Assembly (NCBI GenBank): GCA_021793715.1
Contig: JAJYSF010000034.1
Span: forward strand, 1 to 7,732
From: Actinomycetes bacterium
Lineage (GTDB): Bacteria > Actinomycetota > Actinomycetes > Actinomycetales > Microbacteriaceae
DNA length: 7,732 nucleotides
Direction of reading: 5' to 3'
Below are positions 1-5,802 of the stretch, in pieces. The first letter of the stretch is position 1, and each line of letters starts with the position of its first letter. The position numbers and the translations under genes were made by a program. The notes below the pieces were generated by a model. That model did no database searches. It was not told where the DNA came from and saw only the letters and a program-made list of their open reading frames with translations.

Positions 1-144
1 GATCTCGAGTCCGATCATGCTCGCGACGAGAGCGACGAGGAACACCGCGGTCGGAACGGGCCGCGAAAGGCCATCACTCGCTCCGAGCGCCGTCGCCCAG
101 ACGGCCTCGAGCACGGCGCTGACGAAGAGGATCACCCAGTGCAT
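1..144 (-). CDS. SMR-family efflux subunit, second of a pair (partial, cut by left edge)
   Basis: The first 48 residues of a small multidrug resistance (SMR) protein are visible; the 3' end lies outside the window. It begins MHWVILFVSAVLEAVWATAL, with the membrane-embedded glutamate at E13, W16 after it, and S42 in the second membrane helix. These are positions used for guanidinium binding in characterised Gdx proteins. Position 10 is alanine where the partner has glycine. Visible membrane segments are about residues 3-21 and 31-48. The ATG overlaps the TGA of the preceding SMR gene by one base (TGATG), so the two are translationally coupled, as expected for a heteromeric SMR pair of the YkkC/YkkD kind. 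The inferred role is the partner subunit of a proton-coupled guanidinium exporter in the cytoplasmic membrane. A general quaternary-ammonium SMR pump is the alternative; the riboswitch upstream of the operon argues for guanidinium. Confidence 0.88.
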   Translation of the reverse strand, partial: MHWVILFVSAVLEAVWATALGASDGLSRPVPTAVFLVALVASMIGLEI

Positions 145-458
145 CAGGACACCGCCTTCAACCCGATGACGCTCGCGACGAGCAACGCGAGCAGTGCTCC
201 GCGCAGGATCGTCATCCGCTCTTCCCGACGGAGCACGGCGATCACGACTGTCAACACGGCCCCGATCCCGACCCACACCGCGTAGGCGGTTCCCGTCGGG
301 ATCGCGTTCATCGCGTACGCGAGCCCCGCCATGCTCGCGGCCAGCGAGATGACGAACAGCACCGACGGCCACAGCTTCCGGAAGCCCTTGGAGGCCGACA
401 GCGCGGTGGCCCACACCGCCTCGAGCAGACCCGAGGCGATCAACACGATCCATTCCAT
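144..458 (-). CDS. sugE: SMR-family guanidinium exporter subunit (Gdx/SugE type)
   Basis: A complete 104-residue SMR protein with four membrane helices at about residues 3-21, 31-50, 57-76 and 85-103, the usual length for the family. It has G10, E13 and W16 in helix 1, S42 in helix 2, Y59 and W62 in the segment PTGTAYAVWVGIGAV (54-68), and K101 near the C-terminus. In the Gdx/SugE branch these residues line the guanidinium/proton site, with E13 as the exchange carboxylate. I chose the ATG at 458 because a strong Shine-Dalgarno (GGGAGAGGA, 466-474) lies 7 bases upstream and the protein then starts at the normal SMR N-terminus. The longer open frame up to 527 would run through the leader hairpins. 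It is the first gene of a two-gene unit behind a guanidine-II-type riboswitch. The SugE symbol denotes the family; because it is paired, YkkD/GdnD-like naming would also fit. Confidence 0.93.
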   Translation of the reverse strand: MEWIVLIASGLLEAVWATALSASKGFRKLWPSVLFVISLAASMAGLAYAMNAIPTGTAYAVWVGIGAVLTVVIAVLRREERMTILRGALLALLVASVIGLKAVS

Positions 459-465
459 GCGGGGA

Positions 466-474
466 TCCTCTCCC
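466..474 (-). promoter_or_regulatory. Ribosome binding site of the first SMR gene
   Basis: GGGAGAGGA on the minus strand ends 7 bases before the ATG at 458. It decides the start codon, and it begins one base after the second leader hairpin. This is where a translation-controlling guanidine-II riboswitch places its Shine-Dalgarno. Confidence 0.8.
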
Positions 475-475
475 A

Positions 476-522
476 CCGGGGCCGTCCCCGAGATGCAGGC
501 AGTCGAACAGGTCGTCCCGTCC
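476..522 (-). promoter_or_regulatory. Guanidine-II (mini-ykkC) riboswitch, two ACGR hairpins
   Basis: Two hairpins stand in tandem just before the SMR start. The first (505-522) is GGACGGG, loop ACGA, CCTGTTC: a 7-pair stem including three G-U pairs. The second (477-490, extendable by one wobble pair to 476-491) is CGGGG, loop ACGG, CCCCG. A 13-to-14-base linker separates them, and the Shine-Dalgarno follows directly. Two short stems with ACGR tetraloops, joined by a short linker and set against the ribosome binding site, are the defining features of the guanidine-II class, in which the loops kiss and bind guanidinium. The class is known to precede SugE/SMR genes. The call rests on the motif and on the downstream gene; no covariance model was run. 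The guanidine-I and guanidine-III consensus sequences do not fit as well. Confidence 0.75.
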
Positions 523-548
523 GGCACGCAGGATCCGCGTACGTGCCT

Positions 549-557
549 AGTATCTCA
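549..557 (-). promoter_or_regulatory. Possible extended -10 promoter of the SMR unit
   Basis: TGAGATACT on the minus strand reads as an extended -10 (TG-n-GATACT; four of six bases match TATAAT). Its TG is part of the tmk stop codon. It would start transcription near 541-543, some 20 bases before the first riboswitch hairpin. No convincing -35 hexamer is present, so this is a weak motif call. Its position suits a promoter that serves the riboswitch and SMR pair separately from topA-tmk. Confidence 0.3.
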
Positions 558-1184
558 CAACAGCGGCTCGACGCGCTCGCGGATCCGCGCGGCGAGGTCC
601 TCCGCGGAAGCGGTTGCGTCGAGGACGAGGAACCGCTCGGGGTCGGCCTCCGCGAGCGCGAGATAGGCGTCTCGGACCCGCGCGTGGAAGTCGTCCTGCT
701 CGGCCTCGAGCCGATCGAACGGCTTGTCGTCCGCGTCGAGACGGGCGCGCGCGGCGACAGGATCGAGGTCCAGCAGCACCGTGACGTCCGGCAGCGCACC
801 TCCGGTCGCCCAGAGTGACAGCTCGCGCACCTCATCGGCGCCGAGCGAGCGCGCCGCGCCCTGGTACGCGACGGACGAGTCGAGGTAGCGGTCCTGGATC
901 ACGACCTCGCCGCGGGCGAGAGCCGGCTCGACGAGCGTGGCCACGTGATGCGAGCGGTCTGCGGCGAAGAGCAAGGCCTCCGCGCGCGGCCCGATGTCGC
1001 CGCGGTGATGCAGGACGAGCTCGCGGATCGTCTGCCCGACGTCCGTGCCGCCCGGCTCACGGGTGCGGGCGACACGATGCCCCTCGTCCTCGCACCACGC
1101 GCGCAGCAGCTCGGCCTGGGTGGTCTTGCCCGAGCCGTCGCCGCCCTCGAACGTGACCCAGAGGCCGCGCGCGTCGCCGCTCAT
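555..1184 (-). CDS. tmk: dTMP (thymidylate) kinase
   Basis: A 209-residue cytosolic nucleotide kinase that phosphorylates dTMP to dTDP with ATP, on the route to dTTP. The length is normal for the family. The P-loop is GGDGSGKTT (residues 14-22). REPGG (42-46) and the DRY motif with its following segment, DRYLDSSVAYQG (98-109), form the thymidylate site. The stretch rich in charged residues at about 145-160 is the LID. The ATG overlaps the topA stop as ATGA, and no independent strong ribosome site is visible, so translation is probably coupled to topA. In related Microbacteriaceae holB (DNA polymerase III delta') is often the next gene, from general recollection; here the riboswitch and SMR pair follow the stop codon. 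Identification is secure from the motifs. Confidence 0.96.
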   Translation of the reverse strand: MSGDARGLWVTFEGGDGSGKTTQAELLRAWCEDEGHRVARTREPGGTDVGQTIRELVLHHRGDIGPRAEALLFAADRSHHVATLVEPALARGEVVIQDRYLDSSVAYQGAARSLGADEVRELSLWATGGALPDVTVLLDLDPVAARARLDADDKPFDRLEAEQDDFHARVRDAYLALAEADPERFLVLDATASAEDLAARIRERVEPLL

Positions 1185-3967
1185 CCGTTCTCTGCGGCGC
1201 GTGCCGCCTTGTTCGCCGCGCGAGTGGCGGCGGCCTTCTTCGCGGCCTCCGAGCGCGAGGCGCTCGTCGTCTTCTTTGCCGCTTTCTTCGCGGGAGCCTT
1301 CTTCGCACCCCGCTTCTTCGCTGGCCCCTTCGCGCGTTTGTCCGCGAGGAGCTGCACGGCCGTCTCGAAATCGACGTCGGCCACATCGGTTCCGCGCGGG
1401 ACCGTGGCGTTCGTCTCACCGTCGGTCACGTACGGCCCGAAGCGACCATCGCGGATCCGCACGGCCTTGCCGCTCGTCGGATCCTCCTTCTCGAAGTCCT
1501 TCAGCGCCGTCGCCGCGCGACGGGCTCCGTACTTCGGCTTCTTGTAGATCTCGAGCGCCTCGTCGAGCGTGAGGTCGAAGATCTGCTGCTCCGTCTCGAG
1601 CGAGCGCGAGTCGGTGCCCTTCTTGAGGTAAGGCCCGTAACGACCGTTCTGCGCCGTGATCGGCTCGCCGCTCTCGGGATCCTCGCCGACCGTGCGCGGC
1701 AGATTCAGCAGCCGCAACGCGGTGTCGAGGTCGATCGTGTCGGGCGACATCGACGCGAAGAGCGACGCGCGACGAGGCTTCGGCGCGGCCTTCTTCTTCG
1801 TGGTCTTCTTCGCCGGGGCGTCCGTCACCTCGCCGGTGGCGGTGTCGACCTCGGTCTCTTCCGGCTCCGTCTCCTCGAGGTACGGGCCGAAGCGGCCGTC
1901 CTTCACGATGATCGTTTTACCGTTGTCCGGGTTCTCACCGAGTACGCGGTTTCCGGCGACCGGGGCGTCGATCAGCTCCTGCACCTTCTCGCTCGTGAGC
2001 TCATCGGGCGCGAGGTCTTCGGGCACGTTGATCCGACGCGGATCCGCGTCGGGGTTCGTCGCATCCGTGATCTCGAGGTACGGGCCGTACTTTCCGAACC
2101 GCAGGGTGGCGACGTCGGTGATCCGCGTGGCGTTGAGCTCACGCGCATCGATCTCGCCGAGATCGTCCACGATGGTCCGCAGACCGGGGTATCCCTCGCC
2201 ACCGAAGTAAAAGTCGTGCAGCCACTCGGCACGGTCGGCCTCGCCACGCGCGATGCGGTCGAGGTCCTCCTCGAGTGTCGCGGTGAAGTCGTAGTCGACG
2301 AGCGCGCCGAAGTGCCTCTCGAGCAACCGGATCACGCTGAACGCGAGCCACGTGGGGACGAGCGCCTGGCCGCGCTTGCGCACGTAGCCGCGGTCGAGGA
2401 TCACGCCGATGATGCTCGCGAACGTCGAGGGCCGCCCGATCCCCCGCTCTTCGAGCGCCTTGACGAGAGTGGCCTCCGTGTAGCGCGGCTTCGGTGACGT
2501 CTGATGGCTCTTCGCCTCGGAGTCGCGGACCGCGACAACGTCGCCGGACGCGACCTGCGGCAGCTGTTGGTTCCTATCCTCGTCGCCCGCGAACCGTTTC
2601 TCGTCGGCGCCCTCTTCGTATGCCTCGAGAAAGCCCTTGAACGTGTAGACGGTTCCGGACGCGGTGAACTCGAGCTGCTGTTCAGCGGCGGTCAGCCCGA
2701 AGGTGATCGTCGTCGTCTCGAGCTTGGCGTCGCTCATCTGGCTCGCGACCGTGCGCTTCCAGATCAGGTCGTACATGCGCTGCTCATCGCGACCGAGCTG
2801 ACCGGCGACCTGCTTCGGCGTGCGGAACGTGTCGCCGGAGGGGCGGATCGCTTCGTGCGCCTCCTGCGCGTTCTTCGACTTCGACGCGTACGCGCGAGGC
2901 TTCGCGGGCACCGCCCGGTCACCGTACAGCGCGACCGCCTGCGAGCGCGCAGCCTGGACGGCCTGCGCGCTGAGGCTCGTCGAGTCCGTACGCATATAGG
3001 TGATGTAGCCGCGCTCGTACAGACTCTGCGCCACCGACATCGCGATCTTCGCCGTCATGCCGAGTTTGCGGCCGGCTTCCTGCTGCAGCGTCGACGTCGT
3101 GAACGGCGCATAGGGGCGCCGCGTTCCGGGCTTCGCTTCGACCGCGCGGACCTCCGCGGATCCGGCCTGATCGATCGCGGAGGCAAGCGACGTCGCCTGC
3201 GTCTCGTCAAGAACGACGACGGCCTTCTTCAGGTTGCCCTCGTCGTCGAAGTCGCGCCCCGAAGCGAGCGACGCACCGTCGATGCGCGCGAGGCGGATCG
3301 AGAAGGCGGTTCCGTCGTAATCAGCCGTCGACGTGATCGAGCAGTAGTTCGCGGAGACGAAGGCCATTCGCTCACGCTCTCGGTCGACGACCATGCGCGT
3401 CGCGGCAGACTGCACGCGGCCGGCGCTCAGCGCCTGGCCCGAGCTGCCGGATCCGACCTTGCGCCACAGCACGGGCGAGACGTCCCAGCCGTACAGCCGG
3501 TCGAGCAGACGCCGCGTCTCCTGCGCGTCGACGAGCGACGTGTCGAGCTCGCGAGTGTCTTCGACGGCCTTCTCGATCGCGTCCTTGGTGATCTCGTGGA
3601 ACACCATGCGCTTGACGGGGACCTTCGGCTTCAGCGTCTCGAGCAGGTGCCAGGCGATCGCCTCGCCCTCGCGGTCACCATCCGTTGCGAGCACGAGCTC
3701 GCTCGCACCCTTGAGCGCGCGACGCAGCTCGGCGACCGTCTTCGTCTTGCGGTCGCTCACGACGTAGTACGGCGCAAACCCGTTCTCGATGTCGATCGAA
3801 TACTTCCCGTACCGGGCGCGGTCCTTCTCAGGAATGTCGCGCTTGCCGGCGAGATCGCGGATGTGACCGACCGAGCTGAGCACCTCGTAGTCGTCCCCCA
3901 AGTAGCCCTGGATCGAGCGCATCTTGGTGGGCGACTCGACGATGACGAGTTTCTTGCCGTCTGCCAA
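1181..3967 (-). CDS. topA: DNA topoisomerase I (type IA)
   Basis: A 928-residue type IA topoisomerase that relaxes negatively supercoiled DNA by cutting one strand through a tyrosine link. The N-terminal Toprim domain shows E11 in ESPTK and the acidic triad D96, D98 and E100 in ATDGDREGEA. SAGRVQS (181-187), the catalytic Y324 in YITYMRTDS, HEAIRPS (371-377) and the GRPSTFASI segment (511-519) follow in family order. There are no zinc-finger cysteine sets. Instead the C-terminus carries four GxxGPY repeats (near 625-630, 691-696, 775-780, 841-846) and a lysine/alanine-rich tail (about 878-928), the actinobacterial arrangement also seen in mycobacterial TopoI. The start is TTG: the frame has no ATG or GTG nearby upstream, and GAAAGGA (3974-3980) sits 6 bases before it. 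tmk overlaps its end. Confidence 0.98.
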   Translation of the reverse strand: MADGKKLVIVESPTKMRSIQGYLGDDYEVLSSVGHIRDLAGKRDIPEKDRARYGKYSIDIENGFAPYYVVSDRKTKTVAELRRALKGASELVLATDGDREGEAIAWHLLETLKPKVPVKRMVFHEITKDAIEKAVEDTRELDTSLVDAQETRRLLDRLYGWDVSPVLWRKVGSGSSGQALSAGRVQSAATRMVVDRERERMAFVSANYCSITSTADYDGTAFSIRLARIDGASLASGRDFDDEGNLKKAVVVLDETQATSLASAIDQAGSAEVRAVEAKPGTRRPYAPFTTSTLQQEAGRKLGMTAKIAMSVAQSLYERGYITYMRTDSTSLSAQAVQAARSQAVALYGDRAVPAKPRAYASKSKNAQEAHEAIRPSGDTFRTPKQVAGQLGRDEQRMYDLIWKRTVASQMSDAKLETTTITFGLTAAEQQLEFTASGTVYTFKGFLEAYEEGADEKRFAGDEDRNQQLPQVASGDVVAVRDSEAKSHQTSPKPRYTEATLVKALEERGIGRPSTFASIIGVILDRGYVRKRGQALVPTWLAFSVIRLLERHFGALVDYDFTATLEEDLDRIARGEADRAEWLHDFYFGGEGYPGLRTIVDDLGEIDARELNATRITDVATLRFGKYGPYLEITDATNPDADPRRINVPEDLAPDELTSEKVQELIDAPVAGNRVLGENPDNGKTIIVKDGRFGPYLEETEPEETEVDTATGEVTDAPAKKTTKKKAAPKPRRASLFASMSPDTIDLDTALRLLNLPRTVGEDPESGEPITAQNGRYGPYLKKGTDSRSLETEQQIFDLTLDEALEIYKKPKYGARRAATALKDFEKEDPTSGKAVRIRDGRFGPYVTDGETNATVPRGTDVADVDFETAVQLLADKRAKGPAKKRGAKKAPAKKAAKKTTSASRSEAAKKAAATRAANKAARAAENG

Positions 3968-3973
3968 AGCGGG

Positions 3974-3980
3974 TCCTTTC
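3974..3980 (-). promoter_or_regulatory. Ribosome binding site deciding the TTG start of topA
   Basis: GAAAGGA on the minus strand lies 6 bases upstream of the TTG at 3965-3967. It is the main evidence that translation begins at this non-ATG codon. Confidence 0.7.
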
Positions 3981-3990
3981 TTCGTTGCAC

Positions 3991-3996
3991 ACCATA
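3991..3996 (-). promoter_or_regulatory. Possible -10 element of topA
   Basis: TATGGT on the minus strand (fits TAnnnT) lies 23 bases before the topA start codon, in the 75-base gap after the tad operon. It would give a short leader of about 17 bases. I see no -35 match, so it is tentative. No T-tailed hairpin terminator separates the tad genes from topA, so read-through from the tad operon is also possible. Confidence 0.25.
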
Positions 3997-4042
3997 CACA
4001 CCGCTGTCTGGGGGGCGGCGCGCGCGTCGGCCATGCGGGAGC

Positions 4043-4360
4043 TCACGGAGGCGGGCCCGCTCTGGCGCGCGCGGACAGCGGGATCCGCGCGAACGAACCG
4101 ACGACCTCGACGGTCGCCGTGAGGTCGTCCACGACGCAAGAGGCGACATCGACGCCGGCGGCGTTCGCGACATCGCTCGCACGCGTGCACGGCGCACCGC
4201 TTGCGAACCCTGCGGCCGCGTCTGCCGCGGCGAGGGCCACCGCGTCCGCGACGCCCGCCACGCGCTGGCTCTCGCCGGCTGCACCGCCCACGGCGGCCAG
4301 CCCGAGCGCGAGCGCCGCGGTGAACCCGATCGCGCCGGCCGCGACGACGGTGCCGGCCAT
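4043..4360 (-). CDS. TadE-like protein of the actinobacterial tad locus (Rv3654c-type)
   Basis: A 105-residue protein with one N-terminal hydrophobic helix (about residues 3-27) followed by a small exported or periplasm-side domain. It has two cysteines, in GAPCTRA (near 65-71) and DVASCVV (near 83-89), and a C-terminus ending in ARARAGPPP. This pattern (TM helix, an Ala-rich helix with AVALAAADAA, two cysteines, an ARAGP end) is typical of the small last gene of actinobacterial tad clusters, the 'helicase/secretion neighborhood TadE-like' family to which mycobacterial Rv3654c belongs. Unlike true TadE it shows no G-xxxx-E prepilin cleavage site. I placed the start at the ATG (4360), which overlaps the TGA ending the full-length tadE frame (TGATG). 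The longer frame up to 4447 runs out of phase through tadE. Its biochemical role is not established; it is presumably a minor component of the tad machine. Confidence 0.8.
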   Translation of the reverse strand: MAGTVVAAGAIGFTAALALGLAAVGGAAGESQRVAGVADAVALAAADAAAGFASGAPCTRASDVANAAGVDVASCVVDDLTATVEVVGSFARIPLSARARAGPPP

Positions 4361-4698
4361 CACAGGCCGCCGTCCAGCGCGCAGCTTCTGGCCACGACGG
4401 GGACGGCGATCGCGGCGATACGAACCTCGGCCGTCGCGGTGACACACACGAGGTCGCCGTCGGATCCGATCGCCGCGGCCGCGCCCGCAACGGACTACGC
4501 GACCACTCCCGCCGCGCGTTCGGGTTCGCCACGGGAGGCGAGGCGTGCCGCATCGGCCGCCGCGTCCTGGAGGCGCACGTGGGTCGAACCGACCGTCAGT
4601 GCCGCCGCGGCGATCGCGATGACGGCGACGATCGCGGGGAGCGCGACCGCGAACTCCGCCGACGCGGAGCCGCGGTCGCTGTGCCGGCGACGGGTCAT
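4360..4698 (-). pseudogene. tadE: tadE minor pseudopilin gene interrupted by an in-frame TAG
   Basis: The frame starts with the ATG at 4698, which overlaps the prepilin stop as ATGA. It carries the TadE signature RGSASAEFAVALPAI (residues 9-23): a prepilin-type site with G10 followed by E15, then a membrane helix and the helix VRLQDAAADAARLASRG (residues 41-57). Codon 68 is TAG (4495-4497). Beyond it the same frame stays open for 44 more codons, reading as a TadE C-terminus (SDGDLVCVTATAEVRI, then SCALDGGL) with its two conserved cysteines. It ends at a TGA that overlaps the next gene as TGATG. A full product would be 112 residues, normal for the family; translation as written stops at 67 residues, keeping the membrane anchor but losing the outer domain. 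Only one base separates the TAG from CAG (glutamine), so a recent mutation, a strain difference or a base-call error are all possible. Confidence 0.85.
4495..4497 (-). other. In-frame amber codon inside tadE
   Basis: TAG on the minus strand (plus-strand cta) is codon 68 of 113 in the tadE frame. Reading continues in the same frame with family-like sequence on the far side, so no frameshift is involved. No start codon with a ribosome site directly follows that would restart the C-terminal part. Confidence 0.9.
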
Positions 4699-4859
4699 GG
4701 CACCTGCAACGCCTGTTCCACGATGCCCTCGATGAGCGAGCGCACGGCGCCCGATCTCATCACGGCGACGAGGACGCCCGCGATCGCGACGGCGGCCATC
4801 GTCACGATCGCATATTCGGCGGTCGATGCCCCCTCTTCGTTCGTCCAGAGGTCTCTCAT
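4695..4859 (-). CDS. DUF4244 / Flp-type prepilin of the tad locus
   Basis: A 54-residue protein starting MRDLWTNEEGASTAEYAIVT. It has a type IV prepilin cleavage site: G10 followed by a hydrophobic segment with E15 and Y16 (+5 and +6 after cleavage), the Flp-pilin E-Y pair. One membrane helix spans about residues 17-35, and a short amphipathic tail ends in LQVP. The mature subunit would be only 44 residues. It fits the DUF4244 family (mycobacterial Rv3656c type), the presumed major pilin of this locus. An AAGGGA ribosome site (4867-4872) lies 7 bases before the ATG. A 34-base gap separates it from the upstream TadB/C gene, the only real gap inside the operon, and its stop overlaps the tadE start as ATGA. 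No prepilin peptidase is encoded in the window. Confidence 0.9.
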   Translation of the reverse strand: MRDLWTNEEGASTAEYAIVTMAAVAIAGVLVAVMRSGAVRSLIEGIVEQALQVP

Positions 4860-4893
4860 TCGGTCTTCCCTTCTTCTCAGTGGGTTCGTCGGG

Positions 4894-5802
4894 TCATCCG
4901 GCGAACGTGGGCAGCGGCGTCGCGGCGACGACGCTGAGCAGCATCGGCGCGACGCCGAGCAGCAGGAAGGCGGGCAGGCTGCACAGCCCCATCGGGAGCA
5001 GCAGCCGCGAGCCGAGCCGCGCGCCCGCGAGCCGCCCCGCCGTGCGCGCACGGTGTCGCGCATGGGCGGCCGCCGCGCGGAGAAGCTCCACTGCAGGCAC
5101 GCCTGAGGCCCGGGACAGGGCGAGGACCCTGTCGACCTCCGCGGTGTCCGTGCCGATCGAATCGGACCACTCCTCGCAGGCCGTGAGCACCTCGTCTGCC
5201 CGCGCCGCCGAGACGCCACCGGACAGCGCAGACGCAAGCAGTTCCTCATGCATCCCCGGCGTGCCGTCGGGAGGCTGCGCGCGTCGCACGAGCCGTGTCG
5301 TCCACACGCGTGCGCACGCGACCAGCAGGATCCCGCCCACGAGGCAGACGATGCCGGCGGTCGTGCCGAAGAGCACGGAGAAGGTGTCGAGGCCGAGCCC
5401 GGCACTCACGACGACGCCGAGCAGCGGCAGCCAGAGCATCAACCGCGCCGACGCCGCCGGCTCGGCGAGCGCGACGCGGATGTCGTCTCGCACCTCGACG
5501 GCGTCCCGCAGAGCATCGGCAACCGACCGCAGCGTGTCCGCGAGCGGGGCCCCCACGGTGGCGGCCACCTCCCAGGCCGCGGCGACATCGCCCCACGCCG
5601 CGTCGCCCGTTCGCTCGGCCGCGATGGCCGGCACGATCGGCGTCCCCTCATCGAAGCGCGCCACGATGCGCTCGGCGACGGCGTCGCCACTGTCTGCCAG
5701 GTGGCGCCACGAGGAGGAGGGCCCTCCGCCCGCCGTGAGCAGCACTGCGAGCGACCGGAGCGTCCCGGCTGCGTCCCCCGTCGTCCGCGCGGTCACTCCC
5801 AT
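4894..5802 (-). CDS. TadB/TadC-like fused type II secretion F-domain membrane protein
   Basis: A 302-residue integral membrane protein that would form the inner-membrane platform driven by the TadA ATPase. Residues about 15-175 resemble the TadB F domain: a cytosolic helical part (GDVAAAWEVAATVGAPLADT, 71-90) and two membrane helices at about 122-140 and 145-165. A linker with PPDGTPG (177-183) leads to a second half resembling TadC: RVLALSRASGVPAVELLRAA (225-244), an Arg/Ala-rich helix, and a hydrophobic end containing LPMGLCSLPAFLLLGVAPML (269-288). In Mycobacterium these are two genes (Rv3658c, Rv3657c); here one frame covers both in a shorter length. The ATG at 5802 overlaps the tadA end by 10 bases. 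A GTG at 5796 forming GTGA with the tadA stop is an alternative start. The open frame further upstream is a tadA shadow. Confidence 0.85.
   Translation of the reverse strand: MGVTARTTGDAAGTLRSLAVLLTAGGGPSSSWRHLADSGDAVAERIVARFDEGTPIVPAIAAERTGDAAWGDVAAAWEVAATVGAPLADTLRSVADALRDAVEVRDDIRVALAEPAASARLMLWLPLLGVVVSAGLGLDTFSVLFGTTAGIVCLVGGILLVACARVWTTRLVRRAQPPDGTPGMHEELLASALSGGVSAARADEVLTACEEWSDSIGTDTAEVDRVLALSRASGVPAVELLRAAAAHARHRARTAGRLAGARLGSRLLLPMGLCSLPAFLLLGVAPMLLSVVAATPLPTFAG

Noticed and set aside
459..527. N-terminal extension of the first SMR protein (start at 527)
   Set aside because: It would translate through the two leader hairpins and the ribosome site; the 104-residue form has the normal SMR N-terminus and a well-spaced Shine-Dalgarno.
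523..547. GGCACG/CGTGCC inverted repeat between tmk and the riboswitch
   Set aside because: A six-base stem with a 13-base loop and no T run, so not a terminator. If the predicted promoter is right, one arm would not be transcribed. Too little to call.
4361..4447. Longer start (4447) for the TadE-like protein
   Set aside because: It overlaps the tadE C-terminal coding region in another frame and reads as Arg-rich noise; the ATG at 4360 gives the family N-terminus and a TGATG junction.
2504..4735. 743-codon open frame on the plus strand opposite topA and the tad genes
   Set aside because: Arg-rich, low-complexity translation with no family resemblance. It is antisense to topA, whose domains are all clear; such frames are common in high-GC DNA with biased third positions.
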